Positions 9,301 to 16,401 are shown, numbered from the stretch's first letter. The stretch is DNA of 64,000 nucleotides from JAIVGV01 sp032229975 (GCA_032229975.1 JAVXVG010000045.1:46515-110514), one strand, 5' to 3'. The notes: generated from the letters alone by a model not told the origin. A program made the numbers and translations.

Positions 9301-9518
9301 TCTGGCAAGTTCGGGTTGAACTCTTTGAGCTTTGCCAGCAGGCGACGGGTGAGAATTACTTCGCGGTTGTTCTTGCGCCCTTCTGTACCGTGTGCGCCGA
9401 AGGTTTCTTTGAAGAGATTCGTGGGCGTCCAGCCTAGCTCATGCAACAACTCAATCGCGGGCTGTTCGATGAGCGCGTCTTCGGTGTAATCGCTAGCGGG
9501 TGAGCGCGGAGGAGTCAT
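6324..9518 (-). CDS. hsdR: Type I restriction endonuclease subunit R
   Basis: This is the DNA-translocating, cleaving subunit of the type I enzyme. The N-terminal nuclease has Asp in LRRSDLLGFVNG followed by FIELKAS, the D-ExK catalytic set around residues 154-170. The motor has Walker A HTQGSGKSLSM near 302-312, DEAH near 405, the FTGTPL motif, and QTIARANRV as motif VI. A helical C-terminal region (about 850-1064) would bind HsdM. Length, 1064 residues, is usual for the family. I prefer the ATG at 9518; a TTG at 9524 is possible. The hsdS stop lies within this start region, so translation is probably coupled. The protein appears intact. Confidence 0.95.
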   Translation of the reverse strand: MTPPRSPASDYTEDALIEQPAIELLHELGWTPTNLFKETFGAHGTEGRKNNREVILTRRLLAKLKEFNPNLPDDAYNQAVEELTRDRSAMIPVNANQEFYRLIKEGVRVSVKGEDGSTTFETLKVIDWATPANNDFFLASQFWIQGELYLRRSDLLGFVNGLPLLFIELKASHRAIENAYKDNLRAYRNEIPQLFIPNALIILSNGSETRIGTFTAEWEHFFEWKKISDEEEQGVISLETVLRGVCEPSRFLDIVENFTVFEEVRGGLVKKVAKNHQYLGVNRAIKAVREIENNEGRLGVFWHTQGSGKSLSMVFFTQKILRKIKGNWTFAVVTDRDELDEQIYKTFVTTGAISEAEAQAGSGEHLKQLLQEDHRYIFTLIQKFRTTDGKEYPKLSDRKDIIVITDEAHRSQYDALALNMRNALPNAAFIGFTGTPLIKGEEERTREVFGDYVSVYNFRQSIQDGATVPLYYENRVPELQLVNPQLNEDMEQLLEEAELNEEQEKRLEREFSRDYQIFTRDDRLETVAADVVEHFLGRGYKGKAMMICLDKATAVKMYDKVQKHWQAKLSSFKAQLPNATDEERPRLESLIKEMEEIDMAVVVSQSQNEIEDLQKKGVDIMPHRRRMVNENLDELFKDPDSKFRFVFVCAMWITGFDVPSCSTIYLDKPMRNHTLMQTIARANRVAPGKVAGLIVDYANVFRDLQKALAIYAAPAVGSAGGASDNPIENKQALVDELKTFIADARAYCESKGIDVGAIQRATKFERVKLLDDAVEALIATKEEKKAFLLKANQVVRIYKAILPDKAANEVAHDAVVFGVLVQKIRSLSEPADIADIMREVEGLLDESIATEGYIIKAPVGQDLESAGLVNLSEIDFEALAARFKLSTHKRTEAEKLRGLIEQRLKQLVELNHSRIDYLQKFQKMIDEYNAGSQNIETFFEELKSFAQNLSEEEQRHIREGLTEEELALFDILTKPEPKLSPKEETEVKRVAKELLNTLKREKLVLDWRLKQQARADVEETIKEVFETLPATYTQELYDEKCRLTYQHIRSAYFGAGNSIFNQAA

Positions 9519-9520
9519 AG

Positions 9521-10720
9521 TCAATCACTCACAGGTTCGGGAAAGTTTGAAACGTCTATTTCACCTGAAATCAGCTTTGGTAAAAGCAAATCGCGTGTTC
9601 GACGTAAATTGCGTTTTTTGCTTCTAAGAACATCCATTGTTGCAAAAAATGGCTTGACGATTTCGTCGTACTGATTACAAAACTTCGACGGTGCTTTAAT
9701 CACAGTTTTATTATTGAGTTCTGTCCAGTGTCGTTTGTATTCCTGAGTAGTAACTAAACCTTTAATCAAATTATGCAAATAATAGATTGATGTTTCATCG
9801 TTGGCTATAAAAGGGACAGTATTTGCGCCTATCGAAAACGGAGTGACCATTACTTGAAGCTTACAAGTATGGTCGCCAAAAATGATAATAGGCTTTTCCG
9901 GGCTTGCCTGATGGTCTGGTTGATTATTGTGGAAACCAAGATACTCAGTAGTGGATTGGTCAACAACCATTACATCGCCTTCCGAGGTAACATCATTCTC
10001 ACGATATGTATTTCCTGCTCTTAACCTCTTGATTAGCGAGCCAAGTTTCTTGACTTCCCAACTATCAGGAATCAACCCAAGCTCACTTTCAACCATTTTG
10101 ACGTTTTTATGTCCCGGAAAACGAAACTGCACAAACCACTCTTCATAAATCCGCCGCGCCATCTCCTCCAAAATCTTAATCCGCCTTGTGTTATTATCGA
10201 TGAGGTCGTCGTAAGTAGAGAGTATTGCTGCGATTCTTCTTTGCAAAGGTTCAGAAGGTAAATCTACCGTCATTCCTTTGAGTAACACGATTGTAAAAGC
10301 AGGTTGTGAAGAGCCGATTGTGCACTTCTTCAACTCTGCCTTGCCAGTAGGAGACAGTAACCAGTAGTAAAGAAACCGACTATCAATCCCTTTGAGGTTA
10401 CGAAACCAAGTTAGATTTCCGTCTTTGAAGTAGAATGTTTCATTAGGTCTTACAACATATGGAACTCCAAGCGTACCAACAGAAGTTAACAACAGGTCTC
10501 CTCCTCGTGGAACTCCGAAACGCTTCTTGATTTCCTCATACTTCTCTACGGAGATGAACAGTTCTGTTGAGACGCCCGATTTCCCGCTTTGTTTTTCGCT
10601 AATCTCCTTTCCTCGATAGAATGGAATTCCTGCTGATTGATAATCAGCAGCGTAAATACGTTTGCTTGATGTGATTTCACAAAGGTCGCTAATAATTGTA
10701 GGTACCCGGTTTGCGGTCAT
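9521..10720 (-). CDS. hsdS: Type I restriction specificity subunit S
   Basis: HsdS reads the DNA target through two target-recognition domains. The first, about residues 1-150, ends in a central conserved helix with LSTYDDLIDNNTRRIKILE at 168-186. The second, about 210-360, ends in the C-terminal repeat LRRTRDLLLPKLISGEIDV. This two-TRD plus two-helix layout is standard and complete. The start ATG overlaps the hsdM stop by four bases (ATGA), so the genes are co-translated. Sequence specificity cannot be predicted by eye. Between the two repeats the protein has the usual poorly conserved TRD sequence; no truncation is visible. Confidence 0.93.
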   Translation of the reverse strand: MTANRVPTIISDLCEITSSKRIYAADYQSAGIPFYRGKEISEKQSGKSGVSTELFISVEKYEEIKKRFGVPRGGDLLLTSVGTLGVPYVVRPNETFYFKDGNLTWFRNLKGIDSRFLYYWLLSPTGKAELKKCTIGSSQPAFTIVLLKGMTVDLPSEPLQRRIAAILSTYDDLIDNNTRRIKILEEMARRIYEEWFVQFRFPGHKNVKMVESELGLIPDSWEVKKLGSLIKRLRAGNTYRENDVTSEGDVMVVDQSTTEYLGFHNNQPDHQASPEKPIIIFGDHTCKLQVMVTPFSIGANTVPFIANDETSIYYLHNLIKGLVTTQEYKRHWTELNNKTVIKAPSKFCNQYDEIVKPFFATMDVLRSKKRNLRRTRDLLLPKLISGEIDVSNFPEPVSD

Positions 10721-12264
10721 ATTGTTTCTTCCAGTAATTGGTTGACATTTTTCGCAATGACTCCTTCCAACTCTCTCGCTTCACCATTCAAAACTTCAAG
10801 CTCTTCATTTAGCTCTTCTAAGCGTTCCAAGAAAATAAAATCATCTGCTGCACGTTCTGCAACTCCAACATATCTACCAGCATTCAAACTCCATCCCTGC
10901 GCCTCAATTTCCGCAGCCGTCGCAACTTTGCACAAGCCCGCTACGTCCTGATAGCGACCTTTGGGAAACTTCTCCTTGAGCACGCTTTCGCTTCCTGCGC
11001 TCGTCTCCACCTCTTCGCCGCGATACAGCCGCACGATGTTTGCCAGAAACTCTATCTGCCCATCCGTGAAGTCTCTATGTGAACGGTCAATCTGTCTAAA
11101 AACGTGCCGCGCATCAATAAACAAGACCTTATCTTTGCGCTTAGTGTCGGCTTTGCCTTTGTCGAAAAACCAGAGCGTACAGGGCAGCGTGACGGTGTAG
11201 AACATATTCGAGCTTGTCGCTACCATCACGTCAACCACGCCTTCCTGAATCAGCTTCTTTCTTATCTCAAGCTCAGAACCCCGCGCATCGCTCGCGGAGT
11301 TCGCCATCACAAAGCCCGCCCTGCCCCGTTCATTCAACGTCGAATAGAAAAGCTGAATCCACAAATAATTCGCGTTATCAGTTGATGGAATACCCAAAGC
11401 AAAACGCGGGTCATCTTCGATGCGCTCTTTATCAACTCCGCTCTGATTGAACGGAGGATTAGCCATCACGAAATCAAATCGCCCCGCCGATTCGTGCGGG
11501 TCTTCGTAATAGGTGTTCGCTTCGCGTATGTCGCCTGATAGCCCGTGCATCGCCAGATTGAGCTTTGCCATTCGCAAAGTCTCTGCCGTCTTCTCAGTCC
11601 CGAAAATCGTTATCTCTTGGCTAGGATTCTTTTGATGGTTGCGGACGAAGTTTGCGCTGTGCACGAACATCCCGCCCGAACCGCAGGCAGGGTCAAAGAT
11701 GCGACCGTGAAAAGGTTCTATGATTTCGACAATCAAACGCACGATACTCGAAGGCGTGTAAAACTCGCCGCCCTTCTGCATCGTCTTGATAGCGAAGTTA
11801 CCCATGAAGTATTCGTAAATCTGTCCGAAAGCATCACCCTCTATTTCGAGCGGCGAAAGCAACTTCAACATCTCGACCAAAACAGTGTTCGGAATACGCT
11901 GATATGTGCGCGGCAACACTCCCTTGAGTTCTTCGTTAGCCTCTTCAATCGACCCCATCGCGTCGTTAATGGCTTTGCCGATGTTCTCGCCTTCCGGCAA
12001 ATTCAATAGGTGCGAAAACCGCGCTGCCTCTGGTAGATAGACCACGCCCAAGCGTTGATAAGACTGTGGCGTAATGCTTCGCCGTCCGCTTCCGCCTGAT
12101 TGCAGTTGCGCTTGTGCGTCAATAAACCGCTTCTCTGCATAACGTAAGAAAATCAGACCAAGCACGGGCGCGGCGTACTCGTTCGGGCGCAAGCCTGTGT
12201 TAGCCCACATCTGGTCTGCCGCAGCCCACAGACGCTTTTCGACTTCATTCAGGTTCGTTGCCAT
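10717..12264 (-). CDS. hsdM: Type I restriction methyltransferase subunit M
   Basis: HsdM methylates adenine in the target sequence using S-adenosylmethionine. The N-terminal helical domain (about 1-140) includes GLIFLRYAEKRF. The catalytic domain has the AdoMet-binding motif DPACGSGGMF at 191-200 and the catalytic NPPF at 269-272, typical of N6-adenine methylases. Length, 515 residues, is normal. It is the first gene of the leftward operon hsdM-hsdS-hsdR-DUF262-EVE. The 160 bases between its start and the XRE gene at 12426 must hold its promoter, but I cannot identify clear boxes there. Confidence 0.95.
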   Translation of the reverse strand: MATNLNEVEKRLWAAADQMWANTGLRPNEYAAPVLGLIFLRYAEKRFIDAQAQLQSGGSGRRSITPQSYQRLGVVYLPEAARFSHLLNLPEGENIGKAINDAMGSIEEANEELKGVLPRTYQRIPNTVLVEMLKLLSPLEIEGDAFGQIYEYFMGNFAIKTMQKGGEFYTPSSIVRLIVEIIEPFHGRIFDPACGSGGMFVHSANFVRNHQKNPSQEITIFGTEKTAETLRMAKLNLAMHGLSGDIREANTYYEDPHESAGRFDFVMANPPFNQSGVDKERIEDDPRFALGIPSTDNANYLWIQLFYSTLNERGRAGFVMANSASDARGSELEIRKKLIQEGVVDVMVATSSNMFYTVTLPCTLWFFDKGKADTKRKDKVLFIDARHVFRQIDRSHRDFTDGQIEFLANIVRLYRGEEVETSAGSESVLKEKFPKGRYQDVAGLCKVATAAEIEAQGWSLNAGRYVGVAERAADDFIFLERLEELNEELEVLNGEARELEGVIAKNVNQLLEETI

Positions 12265-12328
12265 TAGTGATTAACTCAAGCCTGCAAGGTCTCAGAAGGT
12301 TTAGGGTGAAAGTAGCATTCGGCAATCA

Positions 12329-12359
12329 AGGCGGGGTGTAGAGCGTGAGCACCGCCTTA
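12329..12359. other. Hairpin between hsdM and XRE gene
   Basis: AAGGCGG at 12329-12335 pairs with CCGCCTT at 12353-12359 around a loop of 17 bases. It lies just past the end of the leftward XRE gene and in front of hsdM. It could end XRE transcripts or fold in the hsdM leader, but there is no U tract, so I do not call a standard terminator. Confidence 0.3.
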
Positions 12360-12425
12360 TTCCGCGACCATCGGGAGGCGACAGCTTAACCTAACGAGGT
12401 GAATCTTAAAAGGTGATTCTCGCGC

Positions 12426-12632
12426 CTAATCAGGCTCGTACTTCAAAAGGTCGGATGGCTTACAGCGCAGCACGCGGCACAACTTGTCCAGCGTCCCTAG
12501 TCCAATCATTTCAAACTTACCCTTCCACAACTTAGCCGCAGCAGTTGGAGATACCTCTAAGGCAAGCTGTAAGCCATGAGCGTTCTTAATGCCGCGCCTC
12601 TCTGCCACTTCTCGGACGTGCTTCGTAATCAT
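12426..12632 (-). CDS. XRE-family regulator (HTH_26 type)
   Basis: This small Cro/CI-like protein has a helix-turn-helix with NAHGLQLALEVSPTAAAKLW and ends in LDKLCRVLRCKPSDLLKYEPD, the pattern of short XRE proteins with a conserved C-terminal DLLxY. I use the ATG at 12632; an ATG at 12644 adds four residues and is also possible. The gene is divergent from the SWIM-ardC genes, and an AT-rich region with a perfect TTTACAT/ATGTAAA palindrome separates them. A repressor role for the shared promoter region is likely by analogy but not shown. Confidence 0.75.
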   Translation of the reverse strand: MITKHVREVAERRGIKNAHGLQLALEVSPTAAAKLWKGKFEMIGLGTLDKLCRVLRCKPSDLLKYEPD

Positions 12633-12684
12633 GCGGCGCACCATATCACATGAAAATTATTTACACAATTACATAAAATAACTC

Positions 12685-12713
12685 TTGCATTTGTTTACAT
12701 AATAATGTAAATT
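12685..12713 (+). promoter_or_regulatory. Promoter and TTTACAT/ATGTAAA operator of the SWIM-ardC unit
   Basis: A perfect 7-bp inverted repeat, TTTACAT at 12694-12700 and ATGTAAA at 12705-12711 with four bases between, lies in an AT-rich stretch of the divergent intergenic region. A possible rightward promoter overlaps it: TTGCAT at 12685-12690 and TAAATT at 12708-12713, spaced 17 bases. A related half-site, TTTACA, occurs at 12660-12665. Overlap of operator and promoter fits repression by the adjacent XRE protein. Promoter match is partial. Confidence 0.5.
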
Positions 12714-12761
12714 GCTCTTGTCAGTCGGGCAGCCGACAACCTCAAAACCGGAGAAGAGAAA

Positions 12762-13031
12762 ATGATTGAACTCAAGAGCAGAGCGCAGATGTCAAAAGCA
12801 ATCAAGCGGGCATACAAACTCAAGCCCTTCGTGCGCGTTCGCGGCTTCCGTTGGTATGAAGTCCAGAGCAGCAACGGCGAGAACATCTACACCGTCCATT
12901 TCTATAAGAACGGTCGTCAGCGTCTCGGAGAGTGCAACTGCAAAGCGGGCGAGCGCGGCTTGATTTGTTACCACATGGCTGGTGCTGCTGCCGTCCACAT
13001 CGGCATCGCTTCCATGCGGAAAGCGGCGTAA
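12762..13031 (+). CDS. Small SWIM zinc-finger protein
   Basis: This 89-residue protein is mostly one SWIM domain: a basic N-terminal half with FRWYEVQSSNGENIYTV, then ECNCKAGERGLICYHMAGA, which gives the CxCx(n)CxH zinc-binding pattern. SWIM domains bind DNA or proteins and occur in transposases, SNF2 ATPases and mobile-element proteins; stand-alone copies of this size are often carried near ardC-type genes. A GGAGAAGAGAAA ribosome-binding site precedes the ATG. It is the first gene of a rightward set leading to ardC and the integrase. Its function is unknown; a DNA-binding accessory role for the element is inferred. Confidence 0.7.
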   Translation: MIELKSRAQMSKAIKRAYKLKPFVRVRGFRWYEVQSSNGENIYTVHFYKNGRQRLGECNCKAGERGLICYHMAGAAAVHIGIASMRKAA

Positions 13032-13037
13032 AGAGGA

Positions 13038-13071
13038 GGAGCTTAGGAAAGCGCCAACTTCCCTAAGCTCC
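13038..13071 (+). other. Hairpin between SWIM gene and ardC
   Basis: GGAGCTTAGG at 13038-13047 pairs perfectly with CCTAAGCTCC at 13062-13071, loop 14 bases. There is no following U run. It may stabilise or partly terminate the SWIM transcript before ardC. Confidence 0.4.
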
Positions 13072-13109
13072 GAACATCAACCCAAAACCCTGTCAGGAGA
13101 ATCGAGAAG

Positions 13110-13931
13110 ATGCCCGAACAATCTACATCTACCGCCACAGCCGACACAACGCCCGCGCAATGGTCACAACTGCTCGCGGAAGCCGTGAGCCAGCCCGGAT
13201 TACTTCTCGCGGCTTACTCTGCTTTCCACAACTACAGCATCGGCAATCAAGTCCTCGCACTTATGCAATGCAAACGGCGCGGCATTCAAGCGGGCGCACT
13301 AGCCACGTTTCAGAGTTGGAAAGAGAAGGGGCGACACGTCCGCAAAGGTGAGAAGGCTTTAACTCTCTGTATGCCTGTCACTGTGAAGAATAAGGATGCT
13401 GCGGGCGATGACGAAACCTTTACGCGCTTCATCTACCGCCCGCGTTGGTTCGTTCTTTCGCAGACCGAAGGACAAGACGTAGAGCCATCACTCCCGCCGA
13501 CGTGGGAGAAGTCGAAAGCATTAGCGGCTCTGAACATCAATGAGACGCCCTTTGAGTTGATGGACGGAAATACGCAAGGCTATGCGAAGGGTCGAAGCAT
13601 CAGCGTCTCGCCTATTGCAGCCCTACCGCATAAGACGTTCTTCCATGAACTCGCGCACGTCACGTTAGGTCACACAGCCGAAGGACAGACGCACGACGGA
13701 GAGAGCACGCCGCGCAGTTTAAGAGAAGCGGAAGCCGAGTCAGTCGCGCTCATCCTCTGCGAGACGTTGCAACTGTCGGGCGCGGAGTATGCGCGTGGTT
13801 ATGTACAGCATTGGTTAGCGGGCGCACCAATACCTGAGCGCAGCGCGCAAAAGATATTCAATGCGGCGAACTTGATTATCAAGGCGGGGCAACCGCAGGA
13901 AGGAGCGACGATTTCACTTCGCAATGAATGA
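13110..13931 (+). CDS. ardC: ArdC-type antirestriction protein with metalloprotease domain
   Basis: The N-terminal part (about 15-115) matches the ArdC single-strand DNA-binding region, with YSIGNQVLALMQ, ATFQSWKEKGRHVRKGEKAL and FIYRPRWFVLSQTEG. The C-terminal part is a zincin-type metallopeptidase: HELAH at 179-183 gives the HExxH zinc site, and REAEAE near 205-210 can supply the third ligand. ArdC proteins from mobile elements protect incoming DNA against host restriction. At 273 residues it has the usual layout. An AGGAGAATCGAGAAG ribosome-binding site precedes the ATG. Its presence beside an hsd operon suggests the element evades type I enzymes of new hosts. Confidence 0.85.
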   Translation: MPEQSTSTATADTTPAQWSQLLAEAVSQPGLLLAAYSAFHNYSIGNQVLALMQCKRRGIQAGALATFQSWKEKGRHVRKGEKALTLCMPVTVKNKDAAGDDETFTRFIYRPRWFVLSQTEGQDVEPSLPPTWEKSKALAALNINETPFELMDGNTQGYAKGRSISVSPIAALPHKTFFHELAHVTLGHTAEGQTHDGESTPRSLREAEAESVALILCETLQLSGAEYARGYVQHWLAGAPIPERSAQKIFNAANLIIKAGQPQEGATISLRNE

Positions 13932-13956
13932 GAGCGGCACGCGCCGCTAAAGAGAC

Positions 13957-13992
13957 GAGCGCGGGAAAGGTAGCAGCCTTCCCGCGCTCTTT
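13957..13992 (+). terminator. Terminator after ardC
   Basis: GAGCGCGGGAA starting at 13957 pairs with TTCCCGCGCTC ending at 13989, and TTT follows. The stem is long and GC-rich with one bulge and a short loop around TAGCAG, and it lies between ardC and the integrase, so it should end the ardC transcript. Confidence 0.6.
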
Positions 13993-14028
13993 ACACCAAC
14001 TCCCTCTCCGCTAAGAAAGGAAAAGTAG

Positions 14029-15354
14029 ATGCGCCGCAATGCTATCAGTCCGCCTAGTGATGAGACAAAGGCGAAGAAGACCTATCCGATAAAGCACAAT
14101 CGCCCGCAAGGTCAAATCATAGAGCGTGCGCCGAATCAATTTATGGTTCAGGTTCACTCGCATACGGAGGCGAGCGGGCGAAAAAAACGATACAAAAAAA
14201 CGTGGCGCACGCTAAAAGAAGCCGACGCGGACTTAGCGCGAGTTGTGGCGCAAAAGAATCGAGGCAAAGGCATCGTTGATACTAACGAAACTCTCCGCGC
14301 CTTCATCGAACGATTCTTGCACGAAGCACACGCGCACAGGGTCAAGCCCTACGTCCACGCTAAAGTCACACGCGCGTTCAAAGCGTGGGTTTACCCGTTC
14401 CTCGGATACAAGAAAGTTCGCAGCATCGTAGCTGCCGACGTTCAAGCCTTGTACACGACTTTGCAGAATCAGATTTCGCCGCGAACAAACAAGCCTCTGT
14501 CTCCCGCGACAATTCAGCGCGTCCACGTTCACTTACGCATGGCATTTAATTGGGGCATAAGAGTAGGTGAACTAAGCCGTCACCCGATGGAGAACGTAAC
14601 GGTTCGCAAGCCGCCGCGCCAGAAGATGGTTACGTTCACGGAGAAGGAAATCCGACTTTTCTTTCAAGCGTGGAAACAGTATCAGGCTGAGCGTCCTTTA
14701 AGGATTCCTTACGGTGCAATCTTTCACGTCGCCTATGAAACAGGAATGAGACCCGAAGAATATCTTGGGCTTCAATTCTCCGACCTTCACCTAGAAGACA
14801 ACCCACCTCACATAAGAGTGCAGCGCGTCGCCATTCGTGACATAGCAAAGGGCGGTTGGTGGTTCGATGAGCCTAAGACTACGAGCAGCATTAGGAGCAT
14901 TCCGATAAGTACAGAATTGGCAAGTCTCTTGACGCGGCAAAGAATCACAGTTGAAAGCTACGCACAGCAGCGCGGGGATAAATGGCTCGACAATGATTTG
15001 GTCTTTCCGAATCAAACGGGCGAGCCGATTTACCAATACCTTCTCACAGCAGTTTTCCGCGAAGTTGTCAGGCGCATGGGACTATCTTCGAAAGCATATC
15101 GACTCTATACATGGAGGCACTCAATGGCGACTCTTGCGATTGCCCGCAAGGTCAACGTGAAAGCTTTAAGTGAGAGGATGGGACACGCGGATATTTTTCG
15201 CACTATCGAAACTTACACTCATGTCCTTCCGAGTATGCAGCTTGAAGCGGTCGAAACTCTCAGCGCGATTGCTTACTCGCGGTCAACAGAAGATGAAGAG
15301 CAGTCGGAGATTTCGACCAATAGAGATAGTGGTAAAGAACTCCGACCGTTCTAA
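14029..15354 (+). CDS. Tyrosine site-specific integrase
   Basis: This 441-residue protein has an N-terminal AP2-like arm and core-binding region (about 25-190) and a C-terminal catalytic domain. Catalytic residues can be read: Arg241 in ETGMRPEEYL, Lys283 in FDEPKTTSSIRSIP, Arg363 in YTWRHSMATL with His364, His386 in MGHADIF, and the nucleophile Tyr396 in TYTHVLP. The first position of the HxxR box is Tyr, common in this family. It recombines the element's attachment site with a chromosomal target. It is the last gene of the island and is followed by a terminator, repeat-rich DNA and a broken glycosyltransferase gene. Confidence 0.93.
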   Translation: MRRNAISPPSDETKAKKTYPIKHNRPQGQIIERAPNQFMVQVHSHTEASGRKKRYKKTWRTLKEADADLARVVAQKNRGKGIVDTNETLRAFIERFLHEAHAHRVKPYVHAKVTRAFKAWVYPFLGYKKVRSIVAADVQALYTTLQNQISPRTNKPLSPATIQRVHVHLRMAFNWGIRVGELSRHPMENVTVRKPPRQKMVTFTEKEIRLFFQAWKQYQAERPLRIPYGAIFHVAYETGMRPEEYLGLQFSDLHLEDNPPHIRVQRVAIRDIAKGGWWFDEPKTTSSIRSIPISTELASLLTRQRITVESYAQQRGDKWLDNDLVFPNQTGEPIYQYLLTAVFREVVRRMGLSSKAYRLYTWRHSMATLAIARKVNVKALSERMGHADIFRTIETYTHVLPSMQLEAVETLSAIAYSRSTEDEEQSEISTNRDSGKELRPF

Positions 15355-15379
15355 GCGCGACAAGCACGACGAGCATAAC

Positions 15380-15416
15380 AAAAGGCGTCAGCAATAAAAT
15401 GCCGACGCCTTTTTTG
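15380..15416 (+). terminator. Rho-independent terminator after integrase
   Basis: AAAAGGCGTC at 15380-15389 pairs perfectly with GACGCCTTTT at 15404-15413, followed by further T residues to 15415. It lies 26 bases after the integrase stop. Because the arms are A-rich and T-rich outside it could work in both directions. Confidence 0.8.
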
Positions 15417-15433
15417 TTCTCTGTGAGAGATGA

Positions 15434-15519
15434 GGTACTCAAGGGGTACTCAAATTCACGAATGATTCGCCGTGAGTTTATGAGCCGTGAAGTTGTGAAT
15501 TATATCGCCGTGTCAGTAA
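15434..15519. repeat. Clustered short repeats, candidate attachment region
   Basis: GGTACTCAA occurs at 15434-15442 and 15445-15453, an 11-base period or one helix turn. GCCGTGA repeats at 15469-15475 and 15484-15490. AATTCAC at 15453-15459 faces GTGAATT at 15495-15501. Such clustered direct and inverted repeats between an integrase gene and a disrupted host gene are typical of recombinase binding and attachment sites. The exact core is not determined. Confidence 0.5.
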
Positions 15520-15663
15520 CTACTTGAAGATGACACGATTGCCCGCGCGCGCGAACCTCCGCATCAGATGATTCTTCGAGTGCGGGTGGTGATACCACCA
15601 ATCCTCGCCGCCGAAGCAGATGATCGACTTGCCTTTGAAGATCGGCGATGCCTCAGTGTTCAT
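15520..15663 (-). pseudogene. 5' remnant of a glycosyltransferase gene cut by the island
   Basis: Starting at ATG 15663 the complement encodes 47 residues that include ICFGGEDWWYHHPHSKNH and MRRFARAGNRVIF before a stop at 15520. That is the conserved N-terminus of a family of GT4-like glycosyltransferases (the usual continuation is a V/L-N-S segment), so about 300 further residues are missing. The rest would lie towards lower coordinates, where the island begins. I read it as a host gene interrupted by integration; the nearby polysaccharide cluster makes a glycosyltransferase here plausible. Homology is from memory of the motif. Confidence 0.65.
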
Positions 15664-16036
15664 CCGTCTGAATCGTGACCGTGCGCGGGCTCTTCCGTTT
15701 TGTGCACGCGCGCGAGTTAGCGCCGGATACTAACATGCAGTGCGCGTGCGGGCAGCAACACACACGCGCACCTTTAATGATCGCGACGTGTTGGCAAACG
15801 TAACAGCGCATCGGATCGAGAGCGATAAGTGACAGGTTTCAGTACAAGACTCAGCTCGCTATTTTTATCCCTCCCAGAGCATCGTCGGTCTCGTCGCTCG
15901 TTAAACTCTTCGTTTTTCGCGTCTTATCATTCGGGCGCGCTTGAGAGATGCACGTTGGCACGCACGTTGCCGATGGAGAATGGCAAGGGTGGTAAGTTCA
16001 ATACTTGCGGATGGGTTAACTAAGGAGGAAGAAGTC
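15664..16036. other. Intergenic stretch without a recognised gene
   Basis: No ORF with protein-like features was found on either strand. It should contain the former promoter of the broken glycosyltransferase on the minus strand and the promoter of the small membrane protein on the plus strand. A short GC-rich imperfect hairpin around TGCGCGTGCGGG (15741 onwards) and ACACACGCGCA is the only structure noticed. AAGGAGG at 16022-16028 is the ribosome-binding site of the next gene. Confidence 0.4.
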
Positions 16037-16186
16037 ATGCTTTGGACAATTCTGGTGGTTCTTCTGGTGCTGTGGTTGCTCGGTCTCGTGACGCACATCG
16101 GCGGCGGTCTCATTCACCTGCTGCTCGTGGTCGCGCTCGTGATCTTCGTCATCAACCTGCTCTCAGGCCGACGCACCGTGGTGTAA
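16037..16186 (+). CDS. Small membrane protein, lmo0937 family
   Basis: This 49-residue protein is almost wholly hydrophobic: a first segment WTILVVLLVLWLLGLV, a short turn THIGGGLIH, and a second segment LLLVVALVIFVINLL ending RRTVV. This layout is that of the lmo0937/DUF5670 family of tiny inner-membrane proteins, of unknown function and often linked to stress. The start is supported by AAGGAGGAAGAAGTC just before ATG 16037. A longer in-frame start at 15941 would add a basic stretch and is unlikely. It stands alone between a broken gene and a hypothetical exported protein. Confidence 0.75.
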   Translation: MLWTILVVLLVLWLLGLVTHIGGGLIHLLLVVALVIFVINLLSGRRTVV

Positions 16187-16401
16187 CGTCTGCGCGCGAA
16201 CAGTTTCGTGGACAGTTAATAGTTTAGCGAGAGAGCGCGACGGACTTGCGGTCGCACTCTTTCGAGGCGACGCGCCGGTGTTGACACAGGCGCGCGTTCA
16301 GAGGCGAGAGCGGCAGCGCCCTTTCAATCGAAGGGGCGCTGCCCTTCTTTTCTACTCGCGCTCGCTGCTGCTACAAGTCTTCGCGTGATTGATCTAACGC
16401 C

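Larger units (their letters stand above)
1..15519. mobile_element. Integrated defence island (left end outside window)
   Basis: This segment has visibly lower GC and normal AT-containing codons, whereas DNA to its right is saturated with GCGC strings. It holds a type I restriction-modification operon, several other defence-type genes, an ArdC antirestriction gene, two small XRE regulators and, at the right end, a tyrosine recombinase. The recombinase is followed directly by repeat-rich DNA and then the 5' part of a glycosyltransferase gene cut off after 47 codons, which I take as the right junction. The left junction is not in the window. The exact boundary is inferred; an integrase next to a disrupted gene is the main evidence. 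Confidence 0.75.

Noticed and set aside
16281..16309. TTGACA upstream of the exported protein at 16402 as a promoter
   Set aside because: No acceptable -10 box lies at 15-19 bases from it.
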